This document shows, piece after piece, positions 19,701-28,412 of a stretch of DNA of 64,000 nt. The translations under genes and the position numbers were made by a program. Source of the DNA: Synechococcus sp. UW105 (GTDB lineage: Bacteria; Cyanobacteriota; Cyanobacteriia; PCC-6307; Cyanobiaceae); assembly GCF_900473935.1 (NCBI RefSeq), contig NZ_UCNN01000019.1, positions 310,001 to 374,000 on the forward strand, written 5' to 3'. Under the pieces are notes generated by a model. That model had not been told where the DNA came from. It was given only the letters and a program-made list of their open reading frames with translations, and made no database searches. Numbering within the stretch: the stretch's first letter is position 1; every line of letters begins with the position of its first letter.

Positions 19701-21162
19701 GACGACAGGTGATGCCCGCCTTCGTCTGATTTTGAGCGGCACTCTCAGTCAGCCGCAGGCGAACGGTTTCTTGGTGGTCGACAAGGGTGGCTTCCAACTT
19801 GAGAAGCAGGACATCAGTGCCTTCAACACCTCCGTCGTCTTTGATTTCAACCGACTTGAGGTTCAGTCGCTGAAGGCTCGGGTTGGCAAAAACGGACGCT
19901 TGGAGGGCAAGGGCGGCCTTGGCTTATTCACCGCACTGCCCGAGCCTCAGCCGCTCGTTCTGTCCCTCAGTAAGACCCGTCTCAATCTGCCGATTGCTGA
20001 TGTTGAGGTCACGGCGGATCTCAAGATCATTGGTGCACTGGTGCGTCCGCGGATCGGTGGTGCACTGGCAATCAGTAATGGCACGATCCGGCCGGCCCCC
20101 TCGTTGTTCTCAAGGAAGCGCGTGCAGTCTGGTGACGGAGAGCAGGAATCGGCCAATCAGCCGGTGGCCTTCAACACCCTGCTTGAAGATCAATGGGATT
20201 TTCAGAAGCCCCTGGTGCTTTTGGGCCCAGAGGTGGAGGCCAGCTCAAGTCGGTCTCTGAAGGCTGCGATGCCCAAGCTGCCTGCATTGGGCTTCAACAA
20301 CCTGCGTGTGATTTTTGGTCCGAAGTTGGCGGTCACCGTCGCGCCGGTGGCCGCTTTCACCACCAGGGGGCGACTGACCCTGAATGGTGCTCTGGATCCC
20401 AGTCTCAAGCTTCAGGGTGTGGTGCAGATGCTGACTGGACGCATCTCGTTCTTCACCACCAGCTTTCAGCTCGACCGTCGTGCGGCCAACGTGGCCATCT
20501 TCACTCCCTCGATGGGGCTGATCCCTTACGTCGATGTGGCTCTCACCAGCCGCGTCTCAGACAGTGTGAGTATCGGCACTGGCAATAACGCCGTATCCAC
20601 CAACATTTTTGAGACCAATGGCAGCGGCAGTCTTGGCGCTGGTGGTGAGCTCAGGCTTGTGAAGGTGATGGTGGAAGCCAGCGGCCCGGCAGACCGTCTC
20701 GCCGACAACTTCACGTTGCGTAGTTCACCTCCCATGCCCCGCGCCCAGCTCCTCGGGCTGATTGGTGGCAACTCCCTTGCTGGATTGTCCGGTGCCGGAG
20801 GGGGAACCGCTCTGGCGGCGTTGCTGGGCCAGTCGTTGCTCACTCCCGTGATCGGGACGCTCACGGATGCCTTCAGCCAGCGGCTCCAGTTCGCTCTCTA
20901 TCCCACCTATGTCACTCCGCAGATTCAGGATGAGAAAGAGCGTGTGTCTGGCCAAGTGCCACCTCAGTTGGCTCTGGTGACCGAACTGGGAGTTGACCTC
21001 ACTGACCGCTTCAATCTCTCGGTGCTCGCGGCACCCAATCGCAATGACATTCCCCCCCAGGGAACGCTGTCTTATCAGATCAATCCCAACCTCAGCTTGT
21101 CAGGCTCGGTTGACAATCAGGGCACCTGGCAGAGCCAGTTCCAGGTGTTCTTCCGCTTCTGA
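16753..21162 (+). CDS. tamB: TamB/Tic236-like translocation and assembly module protein
   Basis: 1469 residues. One N-terminal membrane anchor (GVILTVAGGLCWIGADRIAA) is followed by a very long beta-rich repeat region and a C-terminal DUF490/TamB domain (ending with SQFQVFFRF; the segment FTLRSSPPMPRAQLLGLIGG is typical). TamB-type proteins span the periplasm as a hydrophobic groove and cooperate with BamA/TamA-family Omp85 proteins or move lipids to the outer membrane; the plastid relative is Tic236. First gene of a long plus-strand run. Confidence 0.88.
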   Translation: MGSGSPPQTLSRLLLTRGVILTVAGGLCWIGADRIAASVVARMRPSLEQQLSKPLGHPLRIGPYKGLSLSGVSLGPSEVQRGLLDDSTASVEAVSVGLAPLASLRRWKPVAVVKLRGVRVDLRRNAEGAYWVPGPAGDQPPPKLGLLIRLLDPAQIRIQPADLTVRAAGRADVHLDQSWADSAVQLTLPQQGKVAMRLKGRWRDPQFDLQARIDKLRLQSLQGLIPPASEVALQGQLGGDLQLGWQAGKASCHGGISLVGFAMNSPALQAPLRSPQLQISCKGDRLTLPRSPWSFGAYQASLQGDVALNRSFNLHLNLQEPGRDRQLRADLKGPWHQPRLRIDGRWSPPTSVALKGPFKLDLELSGDWSDQEAITASLDRLDLHGPGLKLRAAGGLYPRMAVASQQFEMAGSAWSQLSLVPELLGDNTPVRGVVRLRGETTKPQFSLTLGQRANPLLQDWSLKADWDVAKGLVRLDRFTSPDLQAQAVLPLRLTGRRLQLGPLKAGIQLKDFPLARIGPIVGTSMAGRLSAFGELSGPLNALRPDLDLQLVTPEAGLLRLSEVWQGRFEGRPGGGGRLSMTAADAVIGGSLQARLGRNWLPTTVTLVRQGGELSLAGTPASYRWQARRLPLEGLELALPPKGRFEGLYGRLSGEGTLGLQPLAMEGHLTFDRPGLLGVQLRQAQLQGTYSNRRYQLTGELLPPDSGQVLLKAEGRLGAGLDAEVDALGLSARWLTRGVLSLTNLTDDLPAVEGRAEDLGTLLVNTFGGSLNGQLQALNAVQQDLDAHEQKVRNRSAFHPEDLRGQVDARISLSGDHLADLNLELKASGHLWVEGGDVDHALQIEPFVATISGPIGAGEGQFSLQHLPFSLLALVAPVPPALLGAVGLSGRYRLGDGAPQLTTELVLEDARIGAHRLTLDKGQITLAGNALLLDLALRDESAEQAVVVTGQVPLEPSSALDVRVVTRGDGLRFLTGFTNDRLVWTTGDARLRLILSGTLSQPQANGFLVVDKGGFQLEKQDISAFNTSVVFDFNRLEVQSLKARVGKNGRLEGKGGLGLFTALPEPQPLVLSLSKTRLNLPIADVEVTADLKIIGALVRPRIGGALAISNGTIRPAPSLFSRKRVQSGDGEQESANQPVAFNTLLEDQWDFQKPLVLLGPEVEASSSRSLKAAMPKLPALGFNNLRVIFGPKLAVTVAPVAAFTTRGRLTLNGALDPSLKLQGVVQMLTGRISFFTTSFQLDRRAANVAIFTPSMGLIPYVDVALTSRVSDSVSIGTGNNAVSTNIFETNGSGSLGAGGELRLVKVMVEASGPADRLADNFTLRSSPPMPRAQLLGLIGGNSLAGLSGAGGGTALAALLGQSLLTPVIGTLTDAFSQRLQFALYPTYVTPQIQDEKERVSGQVPPQLALVTELGVDLTDRFNLSVLAAPNRNDIPPQGTLSYQINPNLSLSGSVDNQGTWQSQFQVFFRF

Positions 21163-21164
21163 CC

Positions 21165-22058
21165 ATGGCATCGGCTGAGCAGGTGATCGGGGTGGATTTG
21201 GGGGGCACAGCAATCAAGCTGGCGCGCTTCACCCGTGACGGGTTGTTGTTGGCGGAAGAGCAGATCCCCACACCGCAGCCGGCCATGCCCGGCGCCATTT
21301 GCATGGCGCTCTGCGAGGCGATCGAACAGCTGGATCCTGATCGTTGTGCCTCGCTGGTGGGTGTCGGTCTGCCCGGGCCGATGGATGCAGCGGCCCGGGT
21401 GGCGCGGGTGTGCATCAACCTGCCTGGCTGGGAAGAGGTGCCGCTGGCGGACTGGCTTGAGCCCCGTCTCCAGCGCAGGGTGACCCTGGCCAACGATGGC
21501 AATTGCGCCTTAGTGGGAGAAGCTTGGTCTGGTGCTGCCCGTGACTGCACGGACGTGGTGTTGCTCACCCTTGGCACCGGTGTGGGGGGTGGCGTGATGC
21601 TTGGTGGCACGCTGTTCACCGGCCACAACGGTGCTGCTGCCGAACCAGGACTGATCAGCATTGACCCGAATGGTTTGTCCTGCAACAGCGGCAATCGAGG
21701 CAGCCTCGAGCAGTTCGCCAGCATCGCCGCTCTGCGCAGGCTGTGGGATGGGGATCCAGCTGAGCTTGCCCGCCGAGCTTCGCAAGGAGACGTTGAGGCT
21801 CGGGCGGTGTGGTCGGATTACGGCCGCACCCTCGGGGTGGGGATCAGCTCATTGGTGTATGTCTTCACCCCGCAACGGGTGCTGCTCGGTGGTGGGTTGG
21901 CAGCTGCCTCGGAGCACTTCCTGCCGGCTGTGCGTCGCGAGGTGGAAGAGCGGGTGCAGGCTGTCAGTCGTGAAGGGCTGTGCATCGAAGCCTGTGCTCT
22001 CGGCAACGGTGCAGGCCGGCTTGGGGCTGCTCGTTTGGCCTTAGACCGACTGACCTGA
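21165..22058 (+). CDS. ROK-family sugar kinase (glucokinase-like)
   Basis: 297 residues, ATG two bases after the tamB stop codon, so co-transcribed. VIGVDLGGTAIKLARFTRDG is the ATP-binding DxGGT.ik motif; LTLGTGVGGGVM and GHNGAAAEPGLISI are sugar/ATP-site motifs. The zinc signature CxCGxxGC is only partly kept: it reads CNSGNRGS, so two of three Cys are Ser. The enzyme probably phosphorylates glucose or a related sugar. A second, unrelated glucokinase (Glk type) lies at 33194. Confidence 0.82.
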   Translation: MASAEQVIGVDLGGTAIKLARFTRDGLLLAEEQIPTPQPAMPGAICMALCEAIEQLDPDRCASLVGVGLPGPMDAAARVARVCINLPGWEEVPLADWLEPRLQRRVTLANDGNCALVGEAWSGAARDCTDVVLLTLGTGVGGGVMLGGTLFTGHNGAAAEPGLISIDPNGLSCNSGNRGSLEQFASIAALRRLWDGDPAELARRASQGDVEARAVWSDYGRTLGVGISSLVYVFTPQRVLLGGGLAAASEHFLPAVRREVEERVQAVSREGLCIEACALGNGAGRLGAARLALDRLT

Positions 22059-22135
22059 GCTGGATGCCGCAGTGGCTGAGCTTCGGTGTTGCCCCGTGAA
22101 ACGGGATGATGCATCCCAGATCCCATCTCGTGTCG

Positions 22136-23449
22136 ATGACCAGCCAGGCTGTGCCCGAACCGTCCGCTGAGCTGCTGCGCCTGGCAACGGCGGTTCGCCG
22201 CGCCGCCATCGATCTGGGGCAGACCACGGATCAGCAGCGTCAGCAGGCCCTCGCGGCGATGGCTGCAGCCCTTCAGGCCCATGCGGATCGGATCGCGGCT
22301 GCGAATGCCGCCGATCTTGAGCAGGCTGCGGCTGAAGGCCTGGCTCCGGCCCTGGTGGCCAGGCTCAAGCTGGATCAGGCCAAGCTCGCCGGCGCGATTG
22401 AGGGCGTGCGGCAGGTCGCTGACCTGCAGGATCCCCTCGGATCCAGGCAATTGCATCGGGAGCTGAGCGAGCGACTCGTGCTGGAGCGCATCACAGTGCC
22501 TTTGGGTGTGCTTGGAGTGATCTTTGAGGCCCGCCCCGACGCCGTGATCCAGATTGCGTCTCTGGCGATCCGCTCCGGTAACGGGGCCATCCTCAAGGGA
22601 GGCAGCGAAGCCAACCGCACCAATCAGGCGGTGATGGCAGCCTTGCAGGAGGGTCTGGCTCACTCGGTGGTGAGCGCTGATGCCCTCGCTCTGCTCACCA
22701 CGCGTCAGGAAAGTCTGGCCCTGCTGCGGTTGGATGGATTGGTGGATCTGATCATTCCCCGCGGCAGCAATGAGCTAGTGCGCTTCATTCAGGACAACAC
22801 CCGTATCCCAGTGCTTGGCCACGCTGATGGCGTTTGCCATCTCTACGTGGATGCTGAGGCTGACTGTGGCCAGGCTCTGAGCATCGCCATTGACAGCAAG
22901 ACCCAGTACCCCGCCGCTTGCAATGCGATTGAAACGCTTCTGGTGCATGAGGCGATCGCTGAACGTTTTCTGAAGGACGCCATTCCCGCCTTTGCTGGTG
23001 TAGGGGTCGAACTGCGCGGTGATCAGGCCTGCATGGCTCTGGGTGTGACCCATCCCGCTGATGAGGCCGACTGGGGTCGCGAATATCTCGATCTGATCCT
23101 TGCCGTGCGGGTGGTGCCTGATCTGGAGACGGCTCTTGAACACATCCGTCGCCATGGCTCTCGTCACACCGAAGCGATCGCCACCGCGAATCGCACGACT
23201 GCCGAGCGTTTCCTGCGTGCGGTCGACAGTGCGGGGGTCTATCACAACTGCTCCACCCGTTTTGCTGACGGTTTCCGTTATGGCTTCGGTGCTGAGGTGG
23301 GGATCAGCACCCAGACCCTTCCTCCCCGCGGCCCCGTCGGACTGGAGGGTCTGGTGACCTACCGCTACCGCCTGCGTGGCGATGGTCATCTCGCTGCAGA
23401 CTTCGCGACAGGGGAGCCTCAGTTCAGCCATCGGGATCTGCCGCTTTGA
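22136..23449 (+). CDS. proA: gamma-glutamyl phosphate reductase
   Basis: 437 residues from the ATG at 22136. ALDH-superfamily fold with [31 protein letters not shown], the catalytic Cys region [14 protein letters not shown], and the C-terminal [11 protein letters not shown] signature. It reduces gamma-glutamyl phosphate to glutamate semialdehyde, the second step of proline synthesis. An in-frame ATG at 22106 would add ten residues. Its stop codon lies inside the first unit of a 15-bp tandem repeat. Confidence 0.97.
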   Translation: MTSQAVPEPSAELLRLATAVRRAAIDLGQTTDQQRQQALAAMAAALQAHADRIAAANAADLEQAAAEGLAPALVARLKLDQAKLAGAIEGVRQVADLQDPLGSRQLHRELSERLVLERITVPLGVLGVIFEARPDAVIQIASLAIRSGNGAILKGGSEANRTNQAVMAALQEGLAHSVVSADALALLTTRQESLALLRLDGLVDLIIPRGSNELVRFIQDNTRIPVLGHADGVCHLYVDAEADCGQALSIAIDSKTQYPAACNAIETLLVHEAIAERFLKDAIPAFAGVGVELRGDQACMALGVTHPADEADWGREYLDLILAVRVVPDLETALEHIRRHGSRHTEAIATANRTTAERFLRAVDSAGVYHNCSTRFADGFRYGFGAEVGISTQTLPPRGPVGLEGLVTYRYRLRGDGHLAADFATGEPQFSHRDLPL

Positions 23450-23518
23450 AGGTTCCCTCTTTGACGGTTCCCGCCTTAATGCTTCTCGCCTTGATCGTTC
23501 CTGTCTTGATCCCTGACC
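23444..23518 (+). repeat. five imperfect 15-bp tandem units between proA and folB
   Basis: Successive 15-base units: CTTTGAAGGTTCCCT, CTTTGACGGTTCCCG, CCTTAATGCTTCTCG, CCTTGATCGTTCCTG, TCTTGATCCCTGACC. The first contains the proA stop codon (23447-23449) and the last ends 3 bases before the folB start. It fills nearly the whole spacer. No hairpin. A short in-frame peptide (ATG 23478) runs through it but has no support. Confidence 0.75.
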
Positions 23519-23521
23519 GCG

Positions 23522-23902
23522 TTGACAACTGAAGCTTTGAAGGACGCCCTCCATATCTCTGACCTGCGGGTCTGGGCCCATGTCGGTGTGCTCGATCACG
23601 AGCGCCGCGATGGCCAATGGTTTTCGTTGGATCTGAGTATGTGGCTCGATCTGGACGATGCCGCTCGCAACGATGATCTGTCCCGTTCCGCTGACTACAG
23701 CCTTGCGGTGCAGGCTGTCCAGTCGCTCGCCAACTCGCTTCAGTGTCAGACCATTGAGCACTTCAGTGAGCGGGTTCTGGCGTTACTCGAAGAGCTCTAC
23801 GGACCAGTGCCCATGCGCGTTCTCCTGCGCAAATGTGCGGCGCCCATCCCTGGATTCGGGGGTACGGTTGCCGTTGAACGCCATCGCCACTGGACGGTGT
23901 GA
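23522..23902 (+). CDS. folB: dihydroneopterin aldolase
   Basis: 126 residues from a TTG at 23522; no ATG precedes the conserved region. LHISDLRVWAHVGVLDHERR matches the FolB N-terminus (i.l..l...a.iGv...Er), followed by DDLSRSADYSLAVQAVQ and TIEHFSERVLALLEE with the substrate-binding Glu, and VLLRKCAAPIPG with the Lys of the active site. It cleaves dihydroneopterin to hydroxymethyl-dihydropterin in folate synthesis. Its stop codon overlaps the next start (GTGA). Confidence 0.9.
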   Translation: MTTEALKDALHISDLRVWAHVGVLDHERRDGQWFSLDLSMWLDLDDAARNDDLSRSADYSLAVQAVQSLANSLQCQTIEHFSERVLALLEELYGPVPMRVLLRKCAAPIPGFGGTVAVERHRHWTV

Positions 23903-24492
23903 ACGACTCCAGACCCCTGGTTCTGGTGCATGGATTGTGGGACACGCCCCACCTGTTCCGGCGCCTGGTTCGCCGTCTCGAGCAGTATCAGATCTCTCTG
24001 CTGGTGCCCCACCTCCCCCATCGTCTCGGGGCGGTTCCCCTGACGACTCTGGCTCGACAGCTCGACCAGTGCATCGCCGCTCGCTGGGGGGATCAGGAGA
24101 TTGATCTCCTCGGCTTTTCGATGGGTGGCGTCATCAGTCGTGTTTGGCTTCAGGACTTTGGGGGGTTTAGGCGCTGCCGTCGGTTCATCAGCGTGGGAAG
24201 TCCTCAGCAAGGCACGCTGACGGCTCAATGGATTCCGCGCTGGCTGTTTGCCGGTCTTGCCGATATGAAACGGGGTAGTCCCCTCCTCAACCACCTCAAT
24301 GCCGACCTGACGGCCTTGCAACGTGTGGAATGCGTGAGTTTCTTTTGCCGCTGGGACCTGATGGTGGTTCCTGGTTGGCAGGCCGTGCTGCCAATGGGGA
24401 CGCAGGAGGAGGTGCCGGTGCTGAGCCATCAGCAGCTGATGGCTCACCCTTTATCTCTTGAGATCTTGATGAAAACGATCCTGAAGGATTGA
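23899..24492 (+). CDS. lipase-like alpha/beta hydrolase
   Basis: 197 residues from a GTG at 23899, overlapping the folB stop by four bases. PLVLVHGLWDTPHLF has the oxyanion HG motif and LLGFSMGGV the nucleophile elbow with Ser74; a His near the C-terminus (SHQQLMAH) could complete the triad. It resembles bacterial lipases/PGAP1-like esterases. No signal peptide, so cytosolic. The substrate is unknown; coupling with folB is probably positional rather than functional. Confidence 0.75.
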   Translation: MNDSRPLVLVHGLWDTPHLFRRLVRRLEQYQISLLVPHLPHRLGAVPLTTLARQLDQCIAARWGDQEIDLLGFSMGGVISRVWLQDFGGFRRCRRFISVGSPQQGTLTAQWIPRWLFAGLADMKRGSPLLNHLNADLTALQRVECVSFFCRWDLMVVPGWQAVLPMGTQEEVPVLSHQQLMAHPLSLEILMKTILKD

Positions 24493-24547
24493 GTGGCAGT
24501 TCGCTGCAACGTGGACACACTGAAAAAAGACCTTCCCATCGCAACCG

Positions 24548-25252
24548 ATGTGTTTTTCGGCTTCAGCCAGCTTCACAGCATCAGCGGTTTTGATGCCCCT
24601 TGGGCTCTACTCCCATCATCTGGCTTCCAAGGCGGAACGCCCTGGATATCAACCTCTTGCACTGGTTCCATTCTTTTTCGGTGTGCAGCAGTTTGTTGAA
24701 GGACTGGAGTGGACGGCCATTGGCAATGGATCGGCTCCGCCGATGGAACCACTGGCAACCTTTGGTGCCCTGGGCTTTCTCTTCTTTGCTTATTGCTTCT
24801 GGATGATCTGGATTCCATGGAGTGCATGGTCCATCAGTCGCAGTACTGACTCTCGAGGGTTACAGAGTCGTTTGCAATGGGTGGCGATTGTTGCAACGGT
24901 GCTGGGAATCCTCTTCTATACCCCGTTGCTTTTCAATATGCCGGCTGTGCAGCCTGCAGTTCACAGCACCGGCAGATTGATGTATGACCTCAGTGGGCTT
25001 GGCAGTATCTGGCATAACTTCGTCAACACCGAACCTGTTGGCGAATTGGTGTATTGGGGCTTCATCGTTTTGCCCCTTTTAGCGGTGAGTGATAGGGCTG
25101 TGAGGTTGTTTGGCGTGCTCATCTTTGTCTCAATTTTTCTGACCTGGCTGACATACAGCGCCACCTTCAATTCTGTTTGGTGCTTCTACTGTGCGGTGTT
25201 GTCAATCATGGTGATTTGGATCGTGAATCGTCCGGAAATGCGTCGTGCTTGA
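24548..25252 (+). CDS. multi-pass membrane protein (DUF6629-like)
   Basis: 234 residues with about six or seven membrane spans (e.g. LATFGALGFLFFAYCFWMIW, LFGVLIFVSIFLTWLTYSA). It opens with MCFSASASFTASAVL, a start I associate with the DUF6629 family. Acidic/aromatic pairs FFGVQQFVEGLEW face one loop. The function is unknown. Its last 8 bases overlap the next gene, so it begins a three-gene unit with the two genes that follow. Confidence 0.6.
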   Translation: MCFSASASFTASAVLMPLGLYSHHLASKAERPGYQPLALVPFFFGVQQFVEGLEWTAIGNGSAPPMEPLATFGALGFLFFAYCFWMIWIPWSAWSISRSTDSRGLQSRLQWVAIVATVLGILFYTPLLFNMPAVQPAVHSTGRLMYDLSGLGSIWHNFVNTEPVGELVYWGFIVLPLLAVSDRAVRLFGVLIFVSIFLTWLTYSATFNSVWCFYCAVLSIMVIWIVNRPEMRRA

Positions 25253-25796
25253 TCCTGTGGGATTTCCGCTCAGCGCTTTGCTCGAGTCCATGGTTCAAGC
25301 CATGTTGGCCATGGATACGGGCCTTGGTCTGGTCATCGGCGTTGGCCTCTCTATGTCTGCCTCGCATTTGTTTTCGCTCCTGGCGAATCGACTCTGTCTG
25401 CGCCAGATCGCGCTGCAAATGGTGGTTGATGCCCTTGTTCTCAGCTTGGCTCTAAGCCTTGGAATTCTCTGCCACAGCTTGATGTTGATGTTGATGGAAC
25501 ATGTTCCACCGCAGCCGATCATGATGGCGAATCGCATGGGAGCGGCCCTGTGGCCTGGTTTGTTCTATGTGCTTGTTGCGGCCCCGTATATCAGTGATTT
25601 GATCGCCGTCACGCTGTTGGCCTGGATTCACCTCAACGTGATCTTGTTGCTTCAGGTTCACTACGGCATTCCTCTTCAGGAAGGCCTTGTGGTGTCTCTT
25701 CCTGGTTTTGTGTTGGCCTTGGTGCTGATTGCTCTGGTGTTTGCCCAGCGCTGGCGAGCCAGTTACAACACCCTGGCGCGAGAGGTGGGCACATGA
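25245..25796 (+). CDS. membrane protein of unknown function
   Basis: 183 residues from a GTG at 25245 that overlaps the previous stop codon. Four or five hydrophobic spans (GLGLVIGVGLSMSASHLFSL; QMVVDALVLSLALSLGIL; AALWPGLFYVLVAAPYISDL; ALVLIALVF). No enzyme motif. The pattern VVDALVLSLAL / WPGLFYVLVAAPYISDLIA suggests a Yip1-like or integral scaffold fold, but I cannot assign a family. ATGA overlap with the next gene. Confidence 0.6.
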   Translation: MLDPVGFPLSALLESMVQAMLAMDTGLGLVIGVGLSMSASHLFSLLANRLCLRQIALQMVVDALVLSLALSLGILCHSLMLMLMEHVPPQPIMMANRMGAALWPGLFYVLVAAPYISDLIAVTLLAWIHLNVILLLQVHYGIPLQEGLVVSLPGFVLALVLIALVFAQRWRASYNTLAREVGT

Positions 25797-26884
25797 GTGA
25801 GCGCAGCGCCGCCATTCAGCATCACCGCAACCATCTGCGCTTGGGCTGGAGAGTGGTGGTGATCCTCCTCCTGATTACCTCGGTGTTGGCCTTCCTCGGG
25901 GTGAGTGCGGTTCGCCAAGACGCGGCCATCCTGCTTAACTCTGAGTCCATCCGTGAACTGGTGACCATGGTTGGCGCTTTGCTGGTCGTGGTGGTGGCCT
26001 TGGTGGGGGTGTATTCGGTGATGGTGGATTTCGTCTTTTGGGAAGGCTGGATGCAGGGATTGCCGGATCCCCGAGATCTATTCCCTGCCTTGGATCCGAA
26101 TGCTTCCGGCCACCGGCACTACCTGGTGTATCTCGATGGCATTCACCAGAGCGAGGAGGATCATCCGCCGCGCGTCAGTGAATTTCTGCAGCATCTGGAG
26201 CAGGCGATCGACCGTGATTCTTTGTTGGTTAAGGGGATTGAGGCCTACACCATTACCCCAGTTGGCCTGAAATCCACCCCCTTTGGTCACTGGTTTTGGC
26301 AACGCCTCTTTTCACTTCAGGAGCACCACCCCAATGGCTGGGTGCGATTTCTCTGCTCCTTCTGTGTGCAAGCCAACAATGTTATCAAGGTGGGGATTTC
26401 ATCGGATCGGCGTTACGGCCCGGTGATGAATTACGAATTGGCATTAAAGATCGCCAGACGTTTAGCTGCTATCGGCTTCCATCCCAGTCGAGCTAGCCGC
26501 GTCGTTCTTGTTGGCTACAGCGGTGGAGGCGAGATGGCCATCGGCACGGCGGCCATGCTTCAGAAGTTGTGCCATGTGCCTGTACAGGTGATCACTGTCT
26601 GCGGGGTGTTCAGCGGCAATGGTGATCTGGAGACGCTTGAGCACGTGTCGATGGTGGTGGGTGCCAAGGATCCTGTGGCTGCCCTCGGCAGGATCGCCTA
26701 CCCGGGACGACTTCCTCTGCTTCCGCTCTCGAATTGGAATCGTTGGCTGACCTACGGACGCTTGCATCGTTACGAGATTGCTTCGATGAGCCACAACGGC
26801 AATTCCGGGCCGTTCAGTCGGCACTATCGCGACCAAGTGGTGGCAGCCATTTGCAGTGAGCTAGCGCTCACGCAGGCGGGGTGA
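25793..26884 (+). CDS. membrane-anchored alpha/beta hydrolase-like protein
   Basis: 363 residues from the ATG at 25793 (ATGA overlap). Two N-terminal spans (VVVILLLITSVLAFLGVSAV; MVGALLVVVVALVGVYSVMV) are followed by a soluble domain. RVVLVGYSGGGEMAIG is a nucleophile elbow (GxSxG, Ser243), preceded by HYLVYLDGIHQSE. The C-terminal EIASMSHNGNSGPFS could supply the His. Probably a membrane hydrolase working with the two upstream membrane proteins. Its last 17 bases overlap the convergent gene. Confidence 0.6.
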   Translation: MSERSAAIQHHRNHLRLGWRVVVILLLITSVLAFLGVSAVRQDAAILLNSESIRELVTMVGALLVVVVALVGVYSVMVDFVFWEGWMQGLPDPRDLFPALDPNASGHRHYLVYLDGIHQSEEDHPPRVSEFLQHLEQAIDRDSLLVKGIEAYTITPVGLKSTPFGHWFWQRLFSLQEHHPNGWVRFLCSFCVQANNVIKVGISSDRRYGPVMNYELALKIARRLAAIGFHPSRASRVVLVGYSGGGEMAIGTAAMLQKLCHVPVQVITVCGVFSGNGDLETLEHVSMVVGAKDPVAALGRIAYPGRLPLLPLSNWNRWLTYGRLHRYEIASMSHNGNSGPFSRHYRDQVVAAICSELALTQAG

Positions 26885-28412
26885 GACTTTCCTCTCCGTT
26901 GAGGCGGCGTACCAAATCGAAAGGGCTATGACGGGGTTGGCTAGCCACCAGGCGACTGAGCGCTGGAGCACAGGCATCACCTTGCAGGATCAGATCTGAA
27001 GGGAGGGCCCGAAGGGCGTTTTGATAGCGACCGACGCAGTCCTCACGATCCGTGCCAATGCCCGGGTTCAAACCATGCTGGAGCAGTTGATCGAGTTGTT
27101 CGTTCAGGCGTTCACGCCAGATTCCGCCGAGGGTGAGTGGGAACAAATGACTGCGTCCCGTGAGCGCCTGCTCGAGTAGAGCCGTTGAATCAATGCAGAA
27201 TCCCAGGGCGCCATAGCCCCCGGAGTGCAGATGTCCTCGGCAGGCAGTCGTGTTGTGGACCGCGGCCATCAGGTCGCAGAGGTCGAGGGCTAGCAAGAGT
27301 TGCTCAGCTCTGATGGCCTGGCCTGGGTAGGCGACCGTTCCATTGTCGCGATCGTTCTGCCAGGGGCGATGCAGGTCGTTCATGGCGGCCCAGCCATTCA
27401 GCCCCTCAGTGCCCTGGTAGTACTGCAGCAGCGTGCAGGCTGTTCCGTCCGGCGGAATCAGCTCCAGTTCGAAGCTGCAGTGAGGTAGCAGAGCCTCTAG
27501 CTCTTGGCCTTGGCGTAGCAATCCTGTGCGGTACGCCACCCCGAGCGGCACCTGATTCCAGGCGCTGCCTGCCTCTGCTTTCGGGGCGTTTGGACAGCTG
27601 GCGCCCATTCCAAAGCTGGCGACACTGGCTCGGATGCGAGCCCCGCAGGTCCAGCCACGATCGCTTAGTCGGGCAATCAGCTCACGGGGGCTGGTTGTGC
27701 CCTCGAACGTGAATGGGGCTGAGCGGCTGCCGTAGCAGCCGTTGCTCGTGAGCAGTCGGTTCGCTCCGAGAGCGTTCAAGACCTGGGCCAGGAGTGTGTT
27801 GCACCAGCGGCTTTCGCCGGTCTGTCGATGCTTCAGTCCGTGGTTCCGCCAGACCAGCCCCGCGCCCAGGCTGCGCAGTCCTGAACGCGCATTGGATGAG
27901 CTGTTGTTCTCTTCCCTGGCTGAATCCGAAAGCTGTTTGGCCTGCCTGCGCCACGCTTCCAGTGAGCTAGGCAGCAGATGCGGTGTCTCGCCGGCTTGGA
28001 TCGTGAGCGCAGACCATCTCTGGAGGGCGTCCCCTCGTGACGGCTGGGTCGCCTCTGTTGCGGGGATCAGGTGCTGCAGGTCGTCGGCCAGGGCCGCCAG
28101 CATCAGCGGGCTGATCAGTCCTCCCTCAAGCACGGCCCCTAGACCGCGGAGATGGTCTGGGAGGACAGCTGAAGCGTGCCTCCATTTGCGGGGAAGGATG
28201 GCGAGCAGGGGGATCAGGTGGCGCTGATGCAGATCCCTGAGCAGTTCAGACAGGAAGGCTTCACGGCTGATGCCTCGACGCAGCCAGCTTGTGTCCAGTG
28301 CTGCCTCGAAGCTGATGAGGGCTGCCTCTTCAATCTGATCATCAGCCTGGTGCCCCCAAGCCTCAGAGATGGAGAGCGGGTCATGGTTTGATCCAGACCC
28401 CTGCTTCGTCAT
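26868..28412 (-). CDS. large protein of unknown function
   Basis: 514 residues; I do not recognise the family. It is soluble with no signal peptide. The N-terminal half is helical (REAFLSELLRDLHQRHLIPL; HLRGLGAVLEGGLISPLML), followed by Cys-containing stretches (SNGCYGSRSAPFTFEG; RGWTCGARIRASVASFGMGA) and, near residue 395, CRGHLHSGGYGALGFCIDS, which looks like a conserved site. Its start overlaps the prlC stop by four bases, so the two are translated from one message. It looks like a full-length, undamaged gene. Confidence 0.6.
   Translation of the reverse strand: MTKQGSGSNHDPLSISEAWGHQADDQIEEAALISFEAALDTSWLRRGISREAFLSELLRDLHQRHLIPLLAILPRKWRHASAVLPDHLRGLGAVLEGGLISPLMLAALADDLQHLIPATEATQPSRGDALQRWSALTIQAGETPHLLPSSLEAWRRQAKQLSDSAREENNSSSNARSGLRSLGAGLVWRNHGLKHRQTGESRWCNTLLAQVLNALGANRLLTSNGCYGSRSAPFTFEGTTSPRELIARLSDRGWTCGARIRASVASFGMGASCPNAPKAEAGSAWNQVPLGVAYRTGLLRQGQELEALLPHCSFELELIPPDGTACTLLQYYQGTEGLNGWAAMNDLHRPWQNDRDNGTVAYPGQAIRAEQLLLALDLCDLMAAVHNTTACRGHLHSGGYGALGFCIDSTALLEQALTGRSHLFPLTLGGIWRERLNEQLDQLLQHGLNPGIGTDREDCVGRYQNALRALPSDLILQGDACAPALSRLVASQPRHSPFDLVRRLNGEESLTPPA

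Noticed and set aside
22775-23761. 328-residue minus-strand frame
   Set aside because: Antisense to proA and folB, both with family motifs.
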